Source: Calditrichales bacterium MX18-03
GTDB taxonomy: Bacteria > Bacillota > Clostridia > Lutisporales > Lutisporaceae
Assembly (NCBI GenBank): GCA_021083345.1
Contig: JAJGRE010000001.1
Span: 62,001 to 126,000, forward strand
Direction of reading: 5' to 3'
Length of the DNA stretch: 64,000 nt
Made by a program: the position numbers and the translations under genes. The notes below the pieces were generated by a model, which saw nothing but the letters and a program-made list of their open reading frames with translations, did not search any database and was not told the origin of the DNA. Positions within the stretch are counted from its first letter, which is position 1, and the number at the start of each line of letters is the position of its first letter. Below, piece after piece: positions 51,086-61,200 of this stretch.

Positions 51086-52141
51086 ATGAGCAGCAATGTT
51101 ATTGCTATTGATATCGGTGCTTTTAATTTAAAAATAGTACTCGGCAAGCAGCATGGAAACAATGTTGTAGTAGAAAAGACTTTAATGATCAGGACTCCGA
51201 ATCATTCCTACAGTGATGGAAAAATATTGGATACGGATCTTTTGGCTAATGAGCTTTCCCGGGCTTTGAACACTCAGAAGATCAAGGGAAGCAAAGTATA
51301 CTTTACTGTTGAAAGTACATCCATTATCATGCGGGAGCTGAACCTGCCTGTTGTCAAGCAGGAAGAGATGCATTCCATGATTATGTTTGAAATAGAGCAG
51401 TACCTGCCCATTGTACTGAGCGAGTATGTTATTGAATACAGAATTCAAAATGAGTATATGGATGATGGCATTAAGAAATGCAAAATAAGTGTTGCTGCAC
51501 TTCCAAGATCAATCTCCGAAGGATTCCTGCAATTAGCTAAAGCATTGAAGTTACAACCGACCGTTCTGGACATGAATGCGAATTCCATTGCCAAACTGTT
51601 TGATGCAAAAACGCAGGTTAACAGTATGGATCTCTTACAGGAAGAAACCATTGCACTGGTTGATTTTGGTCATAATTATATCCATTTCATCATCGCTTCA
51701 AAAGGACATGCACTTTTCAGCAGGCTTATCCATTCTGGCGGGAATGACATCAATACAGAAATTGCCAATACATTCAATTTGGATCTGCAGCAATCCGATG
51801 AAAAGAAGATAAAAGATTGTGACCTGCTTTCTGAAAACAGTCATTATAGTATGGATCAGGTAATGAATGATACTGTTCGCTCCACTGTAAATAACTGGAT
51901 CAGTGAAATACAAAGACTGCTTCAGTATTATACAAGTAGAGGCAATGAGTATAGAGTACATCGGATATATATTCTGGGAGGAAGCTCATTTTTGAAAGGT
52001 TTGCCTGAATATATGCAAGACTCCTTCAACATACCCATTCAGAGGTTGGAGAACATTAGTTCAATTAAGCTTGGCAAGAATATTGGAAATTTTGAGCTCA
52101 ATTACTATCTGAATGCAATTGGAGCAATCATCAGAAAGTGA
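51086..52141 (+). CDS. pilM: Type IV pilus assembly protein PilM
   Basis: A 351-residue actin-like cytoplasmic protein. VIAIDIGAFNLKIVLGKQ is the phosphate-1 segment and ALVDFGHNYIHFII the second, followed by IYILGGSSFLKGLPEYM. It binds the N-terminal tail of PilN and forms the cytoplasmic ring of the alignment complex. The tail in the next gene (NFFSPYIV) resembles the known PilM-binding INLLP-type motif only loosely. The order pilM-pilN-pilO is standard. Confidence 0.92.
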   Translation: MSSNVIAIDIGAFNLKIVLGKQHGNNVVVEKTLMIRTPNHSYSDGKILDTDLLANELSRALNTQKIKGSKVYFTVESTSIIMRELNLPVVKQEEMHSMIMFEIEQYLPIVLSEYVIEYRIQNEYMDDGIKKCKISVAALPRSISEGFLQLAKALKLQPTVLDMNANSIAKLFDAKTQVNSMDLLQEETIALVDFGHNYIHFIIASKGHALFSRLIHSGGNDINTEIANTFNLDLQQSDEKKIKDCDLLSENSHYSMDQVMNDTVRSTVNNWISEIQRLLQYYTSRGNEYRVHRIYILGGSSFLKGLPEYMQDSFNIPIQRLENISSIKLGKNIGNFELNYYLNAIGAIIRK

Positions 52142-52155
52142 GTAGGTGAAACTCA

Positions 52156-52731
52156 ATGAAAGATTATAACTTTTTTTCGCCCTATATCGTGGTAAAGAAG
52201 AGTTCAAAAAAAAGAACATTCTATTCAGTGCTTATGACCTTTCTGATTTCAGCAGCATTGGTTGGTTTGGTGTCATGGAATCATTATAAAATAGTCAATC
52301 TGGAAAATGATGCACAAAGCAAATTGACTATCATAGAATCAAGTGATTCTAAAGAAAAAGTAAAAGAGTTTCAGCTCATGACGGAAAGAGTCAAATTTCT
52401 TACCAATTACAATAATATTTTGGAAAATGTAAGCCGCAGCCTGGATGCATCAGCAATCATAACGAGTGATTACTTAATGGAGCTGTCCGATACCTTTCCT
52501 GAAGGCACATTTGTAAATACACTGGCTCTTAGTCAAGATGCAATCAGACTTCAAGGCATTGCAAAAAGCCGCATTGCTGTCGCAGAGCTGCAGCATAATC
52601 TTAAAGAGTTGGACAATATATCGGATGTACAAATAAACAGTATAACATCTGAGAACCTTGAAGGAGAAACCTACGTATTCAGTATAAGCTGCAGATTGGG
52701 AGCGTTGAAACAAGATGAGATTAAGCAGTAG
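52156..52731 (+). CDS. pilN: PilN-like alignment protein
   Basis: A 191-residue bitopic membrane protein. A short cytoplasmic tail (MKDYNFFSPYIVVKKSSKK) precedes one membrane segment near residues 23-42, then a coiled coil and a ferredoxin-like periplasmic-type domain (VNTLALSQDAIRLQGIAKSR). Length and topology match PilN. It overlaps pilO by 17 bases. In a Gram-positive cell the outer part would face the wall zone. Confidence 0.82.
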   Translation: MKDYNFFSPYIVVKKSSKKRTFYSVLMTFLISAALVGLVSWNHYKIVNLENDAQSKLTIIESSDSKEKVKEFQLMTERVKFLTNYNNILENVSRSLDASAIITSDYLMELSDTFPEGTFVNTLALSQDAIRLQGIAKSRIAVAELQHNLKELDNISDVQINSITSENLEGETYVFSISCRLGALKQDEIKQ

Positions 52732-53974
52732 AGAAAAAATAATGCTTGTGCTTCTCGTAATCGTCCTGTTAGGATATTTGTATTATAATTTCCTTCTTAA
52801 GCCGCAATATGAAAAAATTGTCTTGTTAAGCAAGCAAGTAGAAGAATATGATAACCAAATCAGTACAATTAGGCTGCAATCATCTCCTAACAATAAAGTT
52901 TATTCGGATTTCAAGGTTTTGAATGCGAAAATACAGCTTCAATCAGAGAAGCTTTTCCCTTTTATTATTCAAGAGAAAATTGTTGAGGCGCTGGATCATA
53001 TGATCGTGACTTCCGGACTGACAGTAAACTCTATAACATTTAGCGCCCCCGGTTTTGAAGAAGTTAATGAGCTGGAGCTTCCCGAAATACAAGAAGTCAA
53101 TGTGCTTGAAGAGCTGACAAAGGCATATACAAAGGGTACGGCACTTTTGGGTAGTAAAGCCATTGGATCAGATTCAAAAGAAGCTGAAGCAGAAACAAAA
53201 AAAGAAGAGAAAAAGGATGATGTGAAGCTGGAAGAAATGACGGCAAATTTGAGCATTTATGGAAATTATAATGAAATAATACTTTTCTTGCAGAATGTTG
53301 AGTTGTATGGCAAAAGAATCATTGTCAAAACACTTAACATTGCATCGGGTGATAACAGCATGCTCAATGGAACTATTTCTCTGAGCTTTTATACGTTCCC
53401 AAAACTCAAGGTCACTGATGATCCTTACCTTGAATGGAATTATGAAAACGAATATGGTAAGGACAACCCATTTGAAGCTTTCCCCGGCTATGTCGGTGCG
53501 TCAAAAGCCATCACCGGTACAGGTGCTCCAGAGAATACAATCGCAAAGAAGAGTGAGCCTGATTTTTCCATGAGTGTCTACCCTGCTTCCTCCGATTTCC
53601 CTTCTGTAATATTGGGAAAAGCGGATGACCGATCAGGGAAATCGTATCTTTATGCAGATAATGCCGGTTATGAAAATGTAGAGCTGCATTTCATTAAAAA
53701 TGGTGACAAGTATTACTACCGGTATAAAACGCAGAGTAGTAGCTATCCTGTTGACTATAGCAAGGAAAAGGTTGAATTTGTGCCTTTTGACGGCAGCATC
53801 GATATTCAGATTGCTACTTTCCCGAGAAAAGACTTGAACGATAAGAATGGTGTTAACTTGACTGTCATCAATGAGACAACGCTGACAGCAAATATTAAGA
53901 TTCTTAACGATGACAAGAGCAGCCCAAGAGTGAAGGTTGTCAAGCAATCAGGAAATGTGTCCTTACACGAATAA
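52715..53974 (+). CDS. pilO: PilO-like alignment protein with an extra C-terminal domain
   Basis: A 419-residue bitopic membrane protein, about twice the usual PilO length. Residues 1-28 hold the membrane segment (IMLVLLVIVLLGYLYY), followed by a coiled coil and the PilO ferredoxin-like region (MTANLSIYGNYNEIILFLQNVE) to about residue 235, with a charged linker (EAEAETKKEEKKDD). Residues about 265-419 are an additional beta-rich domain with YYYRYKTQSS and DGSIDIQIATFPR, not normally found in PilO. It may replace a separate PilP or wall-contact function, which is inference. Confidence 0.82.
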   Translation: MRLSSREKIMLVLLVIVLLGYLYYNFLLKPQYEKIVLLSKQVEEYDNQISTIRLQSSPNNKVYSDFKVLNAKIQLQSEKLFPFIIQEKIVEALDHMIVTSGLTVNSITFSAPGFEEVNELELPEIQEVNVLEELTKAYTKGTALLGSKAIGSDSKEAEAETKKEEKKDDVKLEEMTANLSIYGNYNEIILFLQNVELYGKRIIVKTLNIASGDNSMLNGTISLSFYTFPKLKVTDDPYLEWNYENEYGKDNPFEAFPGYVGASKAITGTGAPENTIAKKSEPDFSMSVYPASSDFPSVILGKADDRSGKSYLYADNAGYENVELHFIKNGDKYYYRYKTQSSSYPVDYSKEKVEFVPFDGSIDIQIATFPRKDLNDKNGVNLTVINETTLTANIKILNDDKSSPRVKVVKQSGNVSLHE

Positions 53975-53990
53975 CATGAAGGGTGAAACC

Positions 53991-54971
53991 ATGTTAAAGA
54001 AGATAATGAACAAAAAAGGCATAACCCTCATCGAGCTTGTTCTGAGTATGGCACTACTCGCTGTAATGCTGCTTCCACTATCTTCTGTATTCACAAATAG
54101 CTTGGTAAAGAACAGGGAGATCAACGATATGGTCGTTGCCAAGCAAATCGCACAGAAAATTGTTGAGGATAGCAAAGATTATGGCAGTGAAGTGCTCATA
54201 TCCAAATTTCCAAGCCTTAAAAGCGACGTGGATGCATGGGATGGATCTACTCCTTTTTCTTCATTATCATTAGATATACCAAAGACCATGGATGATTCAG
54301 CCTATGAGAATACCATACCCGTTCCTGACAGTTTTCCGGATGGGACAGGCGTAAGCGGGTTTACCGCAAGCGTTGAGATAAAAGGGTATGATAATCTGAA
54401 TAGGTATGACGGACCTGGTACGCTTGTCGAGGATATAAGACTGGAGCTTAAAGATGATGCGCCTACGATCAGATATGTCAGCAATGCAAGCAGCGCAATA
54501 GATGAATTCAATTATGCATCCAATTTCAGCGTAGCCGATAACATTTCCATAAAAGTATCCGCTGACGCTGCAATTGTTTTTGAGCATGAAAATACAGATC
54601 CGTCTGACGATATCATAGACGGACTCTATTCCTTTGATACCCATTTTGATCATTTGTCGTCGCCAAATTATGGTGCTGTCCCTGATGATCAAAAGAATAT
54701 CGCAGTAAAGGTCTTATGCAAGGGCAGAAAGCCTGTCAATCTTCATGTATATAACAATCTTGGGAACAACACGATCCCTGTCAATATTTATAAAGTATAT
54801 GACGGAGGAAGCAACACGGTTAAAGTCATTACACATTCCGGCAAAGTGGTTAGTCACAATAACCTATACAGCAGCAATACCGAAGGCAGCATGCCGAATA
54901 TGTTTACAATGACTGTAAGCGTATTCAAGAACGGCAAAGAGTTGTTGAAAATCAGTGATTTGATTAAGTAG
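53991..54971 (+). CDS. Minor pilin-like protein, large (type IV prepilin signal)
   Basis: A 326-residue protein with a 10-residue leader MLKKIMNKKG cut before ITLIELVLSMALLAVMLL; Glu5 is present. The exposed region is about 280 residues and rich in aspartate and serine, with a DSFPDGTGVSGFTASVEIKGY segment and a C-terminal FTMTVSVFKNGKELL. It most resembles PilV/GspI-type minor pilins in its signal, but is larger. ATG 53991 follows GGGTG and is preferred over an upstream GTG at 53937 that overlaps pilO. Probably part of the pilus tip or priming complex. Confidence 0.8.
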   Translation: MLKKIMNKKGITLIELVLSMALLAVMLLPLSSVFTNSLVKNREINDMVVAKQIAQKIVEDSKDYGSEVLISKFPSLKSDVDAWDGSTPFSSLSLDIPKTMDDSAYENTIPVPDSFPDGTGVSGFTASVEIKGYDNLNRYDGPGTLVEDIRLELKDDAPTIRYVSNASSAIDEFNYASNFSVADNISIKVSADAAIVFEHENTDPSDDIIDGLYSFDTHFDHLSSPNYGAVPDDQKNIAVKVLCKGRKPVNLHVYNNLGNNTIPVNIYKVYDGGSNTVKVITHSGKVVSHNNLYSSNTEGSMPNMFTMTVSVFKNGKELLKISDLIK

Positions 54972-54982
54972 GGTGAGTATCT

Positions 54983-57631
54983 ATGGTGAAAAGCATTATT
55001 AAGTCAAATAGAGGGTCAACTTTAATCATGGTCATTTTTCTTCTTACCCTTTTCACAACATTGGGTGTTACTTTGCTAACCCTTACGGCATCTGCCATGA
55101 AGATGAGAGTTGCTGAGCGGAATTCCGCCATATCCTTCTATATGTCCGAAAGCGGTTTGGATCAGGCTTACGGTATCGTTGGTAAAGAAGTCAGGAACGC
55201 AATTGAAGCAGGCAAGGCTTATATTGACGAGACCGTTGCAGACGATGAGGGCAATTTGATTCCAAAGGCAGAACGCTTTATTCAGCTTGAGCGCAAAAAG
55301 GAAAGTGACGGCCTTTACAATCCATCGTTAGCTTATAACAGCCCTTACATTACAGATAATGAAGATGGCTCCGTCAACCCTACAGGAATTGTTGATGAGG
55401 ATCAGCTAAGCAGTAAAATCGATGAATGGTTCAAATACGGATATATCCGCTATCTCAACAAAGTAACACTGGAATCCGGTATTCTTGACTTGATAGTCAA
55501 GCTGGATAATGTAACGGAAGAGGATACCTATACCGATGGCGGAACCGCATTAGCCAAGTATGGGCCGCTGGTCTCCGGCTCATCTGTACCGGCAATCGGC
55601 GTCCGGACAGGTGGCAATTACCCTGTCGGTCAGAATCTGTCCACGATTGATGGATTCACTTTTTCACCCACCGACTATGACGATAAAGCGTTTAGCACAC
55701 TACCTGAGGATCAGCTGGACATAACAGAAGATCATATCACTTTTACATTGAATTCAGCCTATACACATAACGGAATACCTAAACAGATCGAGCTTGATTT
55801 CAGCATCGGCATTCCGGAGCATAACCAGGAATACAGCATTGAGACTGAAATACTGGTCAGCTTGGAAAAGAACGCTTTGTACAGCAAAGGCTTGGTCGCG
55901 GATAAGAATGTCTATGTATTGGGCGATGACGTTACGGTAAATGGCGATTTGTATGCCCGTGGATCCACAGATGCTGCAGGCCACAACGGTATTATTATCG
56001 GGAATGATGGCAAAAGCGGAAAGCTGACCGTGAACGGTAGAACGATAACCAGCGGATACCTGAAAACAGGTGCCGACAACTCTGAGCTGACTCTCATAGG
56101 CAACGTATACTGTCATACACTGGAGATTCCGGAAACCGTTACCGGAGGAAAGATTCAGGTGGGCAGCGCAACGGACAGCCAGAAGAAGGCATATGTTTAT
56201 ACAAAGAACGATATTGCCTTGAACGGCATGACCTCCAGAATTGACATTTACGGCAGTTATTTCGGTTTCATGAGTGCTACGGATTCCGAAGACTTAAGGA
56301 GCAGTATTGTTATTGATAAATTCAATGACCTTGGAATCGGCACATTCCTGAACATTACGGATGAGGCAGTAACAAAAGACTCCTACTTTGCTGATCTAGA
56401 TCCAAAACCTACAGGATCAATCATAGCAGGAACCGGCTATATCGATGAAATTACAGAAATTTACGAGGATGCCTCTTATCCCATAATATACCAAACGGGT
56501 GAAAGCGTCAGTGTTAAGCAAAATTATAATGCATATAACGAGCTTTTGACCTTCGTCACGCCCACACCGGCATTGATTGAAACAGGTGACGATACGCTTT
56601 TTCATTCCGACAATACCTATTCAAAGCTTCTGGGCAGCACCACTCTGGCTTTAGGTTTCAAGAATCCGGACGGAACGCTGAATCGATATTTTAATAATCA
56701 GAGCAATGATGATGTTGTCGATTCAAAACCGCCTTACAGATACTATAAAGGCGTTCTGGATAAGAGAAAGTATTTCTACTATGCCGGCTATCAGAATTCG
56801 GCCCGTATCCGCACTGCAGGGATTAATATAGCAAATCCTTATCATATCACTGGAGCTTATATCTCTAATGGTGCTCCTCGAATTACACCTTTGCTGTCAA
56901 TAGCAGGTATTCAAGATAAATTAGAAAAAGAGTATAATTACTATACCGACACGATAGCCGATCCGCAAGTAAGCAATTATATAACAGACACGCTTACTAC
57001 AAGAACTGCTGAAGACTTATTCAGTTTTGATGATGCTGATGCTTCCAGTGTCATGTCTCAGAATACAGCTGATACTGCAGCAGACTCCGAGATGAACAAT
57101 GCAAATGCCATTCTATACCTAAATACAGATGCGGCAAAGGATTTATTCCTTTATGAGTCCGCAGGGGATGGTACAAACCCTGTTGCATCGGAGGCCAACG
57201 TTCTGGCTATGCTTCAACCCGGCCATATGCTACAGAATATTTACAAAATTGACAAGAATCTTAACACACGTTATAACAGTGGAAGCCCATTAAGTGGTAT
57301 AATAATTACAAGAGGCGATGTTTATCTGGCTGGAAAGCTCAAGTATAGAGGCACCATTATTACCACCGGCAATATTTATATTCTGGATGATAACAAGAAA
57401 GTCATAACCAATGATTATGCCGAACTGAACATCACTCCCGATAACAATTATGTCCTTAATATGGTTAACCAGCATGAAAAGCAACCCGGTGACCAGCTTT
57501 GCGACCTTTTCAGAAAAGAAGGCACCAACATGATCAGCTTTGCCAGTACTGCGGTTCGGACAAGCTCCGACCCGAATTATATCAATTTCAAGGAAATTAT
57601 CAACTTGAGCAGATGGAAGAAGATACAGTAA
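54983..57631 (+). CDS. Very large PilX/GspK-like pilin with a beta-rich body
   Basis: An 882-residue protein with the leader MVKSIIKSNRG followed by STLIMVIFLLTLFTTLGVTLL; position 5 of the mature protein is Met rather than Glu, as in tip-type GspK/PilX subunits. The helical stalk (MKMRVAERNSAISFYMSESGLDQAY-like) is typical of the PilX N-domain. Residues about 300-480 show repeated short strands of the VYVLGDDVTVNGDLY, GIIIGNDGKSGKLTVNGR type, suggesting a beta-helix or solenoid. The final part (IIITRGDVYLAGKLKYRGTIITTGNIYIL) has the same style. Function is unknown; an adhesive tip subunit is an inference. Confidence 0.8.
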   Translation: MVKSIIKSNRGSTLIMVIFLLTLFTTLGVTLLTLTASAMKMRVAERNSAISFYMSESGLDQAYGIVGKEVRNAIEAGKAYIDETVADDEGNLIPKAERFIQLERKKESDGLYNPSLAYNSPYITDNEDGSVNPTGIVDEDQLSSKIDEWFKYGYIRYLNKVTLESGILDLIVKLDNVTEEDTYTDGGTALAKYGPLVSGSSVPAIGVRTGGNYPVGQNLSTIDGFTFSPTDYDDKAFSTLPEDQLDITEDHITFTLNSAYTHNGIPKQIELDFSIGIPEHNQEYSIETEILVSLEKNALYSKGLVADKNVYVLGDDVTVNGDLYARGSTDAAGHNGIIIGNDGKSGKLTVNGRTITSGYLKTGADNSELTLIGNVYCHTLEIPETVTGGKIQVGSATDSQKKAYVYTKNDIALNGMTSRIDIYGSYFGFMSATDSEDLRSSIVIDKFNDLGIGTFLNITDEAVTKDSYFADLDPKPTGSIIAGTGYIDEITEIYEDASYPIIYQTGESVSVKQNYNAYNELLTFVTPTPALIETGDDTLFHSDNTYSKLLGSTTLALGFKNPDGTLNRYFNNQSNDDVVDSKPPYRYYKGVLDKRKYFYYAGYQNSARIRTAGINIANPYHITGAYISNGAPRITPLLSIAGIQDKLEKEYNYYTDTIADPQVSNYITDTLTTRTAEDLFSFDDADASSVMSQNTADTAADSEMNNANAILYLNTDAAKDLFLYESAGDGTNPVASEANVLAMLQPGHMLQNIYKIDKNLNTRYNSGSPLSGIIITRGDVYLAGKLKYRGTIITTGNIYILDDNKKVITNDYAELNITPDNNYVLNMVNQHEKQPGDQLCDLFRKEGTNMISFASTAVRTSSDPNYINFKEIINLSRWKKIQ

Positions 57632-57657
57632 TCTGCTTTCTGCGGGGAGTGTACCTT

Positions 57658-58152
57658 ATGTACAAGCATATATTTGACAGAAAAGGCGCTACACTGATCG
57701 AGATTGTGCTCACGGTAGCGCTTATTGGAATTATATTCACACCGATAGGCAATTTTATGGTATCCAGCATAAAGGTATTGAATACTTCCAAGGATCAGCT
57801 TGATGTTCAACATAATGTTGAGACAGCGATGAAGACGATCATTGACAATACAATCGGTTCACAGGGCATTGACCTGGCCGCATCGAACGAGAATAGAAAG
57901 GTATTTAATTTGCTTAAACTTGATTTACTTGATCCGGACCCCTACAGATTCATTCTGGAGTATAACAGCATTGAAAAGAAACTGTATAGGAACTACAGCC
58001 CGAAATCAATGGACTTGTTTGCTTTTGCCGATGGCATTGAAGCTTTTTCCATCACTTCAGCCGATCCGTCAGGATACATCGAAATTGCAATAACAGGCAA
58101 GAAAGGCAATATTCAGTTCTCTATCAACAACAAAGTCTATTTCAGAAACTAA
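57658..58152 (+). CDS. Minor prepilin-like protein
   Basis: A 164-residue protein with leader MYKHIFDRKG cut before ATLIEIVLTVALIGIIF; Glu5 is present. The remainder has a short stalk (MVSSIKVLNTSKDQLDVQHN) and a small domain with FRLILEYNSIEKKLYR-like strands, resembling PilW/GspJ-type minor pilins. It begins 26 bases after the end of the giant PilX-like gene, with GGGGAG upstream of ATG 57658; a frame open from 57499 is a shadow of that gene. Together with the two previous genes it would form a minor-pilin complex. Confidence 0.8.
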   Translation: MYKHIFDRKGATLIEIVLTVALIGIIFTPIGNFMVSSIKVLNTSKDQLDVQHNVETAMKTIIDNTIGSQGIDLAASNENRKVFNLLKLDLLDPDPYRFILEYNSIEKKLYRNYSPKSMDLFAFADGIEAFSITSADPSGYIEIAITGKKGNIQFSINNKVYFRN

Positions 58153-58212
58153 TGGATGTTTGTACTAAATGGGTAGCAAAGTCAAAATTTTGAGATAGGA
58201 GGTAAGCGTAAA

Positions 58213-61200
58213 ATGAAAAAGCAATGCAAAGTCGTTTTCCAATTCGTTTTGATTTTTTCACTCATTATAAGCAGTACGATGACAGGTATCCATGCTGCTC
58301 CTAAAGAGGACCCTTCTTATACCCCACAGGACCCCTTGGAATATACCGCATATGTCAAAAATAATTATACGATAAACGGCGGTACTGTCACAGTTTATGG
58401 AAATGCTGTTGTTGATGGAACTGTCAGCGGATTAGGCTGGGATAAGAGAGTGGAGCAGGGCTTGCTTTATTATGACGAAAAGGCGCCCGAGTATTTGAAT
58501 GGCAGTGTTTGGTACAAAGACTTTATAGATGGCAAAGGATATCTTTCCCATGAACCGTTCCTGGGTGAAAGGCCTGATATTGATCTTGATCTCAAAGCCT
58601 TTCCTACCTTAACCCAAAAGGGTGCACTGACCGTTAACGGTACCGTGAACATTTCTGAAAGTGGATGGTATTCCAAGCTTTCTATTACAACTGACGGTCG
58701 AACGAATTTTTCAGTCACGGCCGACGAAGGCGAAGTTATTGAGATCAGGGTGGACGAATTCCTGCTTAACAATGCGGTAACCATTAACGGTAATGGAAAA
58801 GTCATTTTTTATGTGGACAAATTTGTGAGCGGAGGCGTACCCCGGATTAATCTGAACGGTAACCCCGATCAGGTTATGATTTATGTGTCAGGCAAACAGC
58901 AAGCGACTTTCACCAACATATGGGGAAGCTTCAATATCTATGCTGCCGGTGGCGTCTTGGATTTAATCAGCAGCAACATCAATATGCGTGGTAATATATA
59001 CACTGAAGGTAGCTTGAACCTCGATAATACCTGCAATATAACCGGTTTTGTATGTGCTCCAAAATCCACTGTTACAATGGCCGGTAATGCAAAGGTCTAC
59101 GGAAAACTGATTGCAAACAATCTGGCAACCAGCGGAAGCGCCCAGATCATTATGGGTGATGTAACAAGTCTGACAGACGGTATCGTGGATTATATCACCA
59201 ATTCTCAGGCTCCGACAGTTTTAAAGGTTGCTTCAACATCGCCTAATGGAAGCTATACCGTGGGAGCTGTGATTCCGATAACCGTACAGTTCAGCAAAAT
59301 CGTAAATGTTACCGGAGTCCCACGGCTCATGCTGGAAACTGGTGCAACGGACAGATATGCGCTTTATGCAAGCGGTAGCGGTACCAATACTCTTACATTT
59401 AACTATACTGTCCAGCAAGGAGACTATACAACAGACCTCAACTATGTTGGCATTTATTCATTGGACCTCAATGTAAACAATACGGCAACCATAAAGGATA
59501 CTTCAAATAAGAATGCCATATTGACTTTACCAGCGCTTAACAATGCCAATTCGCTGGCGGGAGGTTCCAATATCAGCATAGATACTGCCATACCAAATGT
59601 CAGCATAACAAGTACGGCAGCAAATCCAACAAAGCTATCGCCGATACCTGTAACCATTACCTTCAGTGAAGCAGTAACCGGCTTTGTGGCAAGTGACATA
59701 ACTGTAGTCAATGGGACTGTCGGCAGCCTGAGCGGAAGTGGGACAACCTATACCGTTAATATTACTCCTATAGCTCAGGGAGACGTTACTGTATCCGTAG
59801 GTGGGAGTAAGGCCTTTGATGCGGCAGGTAATGGAAATTCCGCATCGGCACAGTTAGTCAGAACCTATGACAGTATTGCTCCAACTGTTACATTGAGCAG
59901 TACAGCAACAAATAATACCAATGTATCGCCGATACCTGTGACAATCACCTTCAGTGAAGCAGTAACAGGATTTGCTCTAAATGATATCACGATTGTTAAT
60001 GGAACCGCCGGAAGCTTTAGTGGAAGCGGGACAACCTATACAATCAATATAACGCCAAATGCGCAAGGTACCGTAACGGTTAATGTAGGTGCCAGTAAAG
60101 TGACTGATGCAGCAGGCAATGGGAATACTGCAGCGGTACAGCTGGTCAGGACTTATGATACGATTGCACCGGCAGTTCCTGCATTAACAGCAACGCCTAC
60201 AAGCGCAACCAATGGGAACGTAACTGTTGCCATAAGCTATCCGGCTGATGCTGTGGTCAAACTGTATCGGATAGGCAGCAGCGGCGCATGGACGGCTTAT
60301 AGCGCAGCATTAACCATCTCGCAGAATACAACAGTCTATGCAAAATGCCAGGATGCAGCAGGCAACTGGAGCGCAGAAGGCAGCGTTGTCGTTAACAATA
60401 TCAATGGAGTACCGACCGCAAACGCAGTCAATATTACGGCAACTGAAGATACCGTTTACAACGGCATCCTGACGGGAAGTGATGTTGAAGGCAATAATCT
60501 TACATTCATCAAAGTCACCGACCCGGCACATGGAACCGTCGCAATCAACACGAATGGCAGCTTCACCTATACACCGGCAGCAAATTACTATGGGTCAGAC
60601 AGCTTTACCTTCAAGGTTAACGATGGCGTTTTTGATTCGGCAGCAGTTACAGCAGCAATAACAGTAACTGCAGTCAACGATGCACCAGTAATGACTGCAA
60701 TCAATACACTAACCGGAACACTTACAAATACACCATTTACCATAACCTATGCCGACCTTGCCGGTGCTGCAAACGAAAGTGATGTTGAAGGAAACAGCAT
60801 CCGGTTCGTAATAAATGCAGTCAGCACAGGGACGTTGACAAAAGCTGGCGTCGCTGTTGTTCCCGGTACGACGCTGGCAAGCGGTGAAAGCCTTGTATGG
60901 ACACCAGCGGAAAACGCATCAGGCGTGCTAAATGCCTTCACGGTTAAGGCAAGTGACGGCATTTTAGAAACGGCTCCGGTGCAGGTAAAGGTAGACGTCA
61001 GAGAGGGCAGCATCACTGTAACAGTAAAGAATCCTGACGGTACGGGACTTAGTGATGTTCTCGTATCCATCACGAGAGACGGCGTGAAATTGCCAGGGGG
61101 TGTAACCAATGACAGCGGTATCTGCCTATTTGAGGATATGCAGACCGGCGTTTACAACATAACAATACAAAAACCAAGCGGAGTAACCGTTGTAGGTGAT

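Noticed and set aside
53937-53990. Upstream GTG start for the 326-residue pilin
   Set aside because: It overlaps the end of pilO and would give a 28-residue leader instead of the usual short one.
57499-57657. Longer N-terminus for the 164-residue prepilin
   Set aside because: It overlaps the 882-residue gene and would place the prepilin leader far from the start; ATG 57658 gives a normal 10-residue leader.
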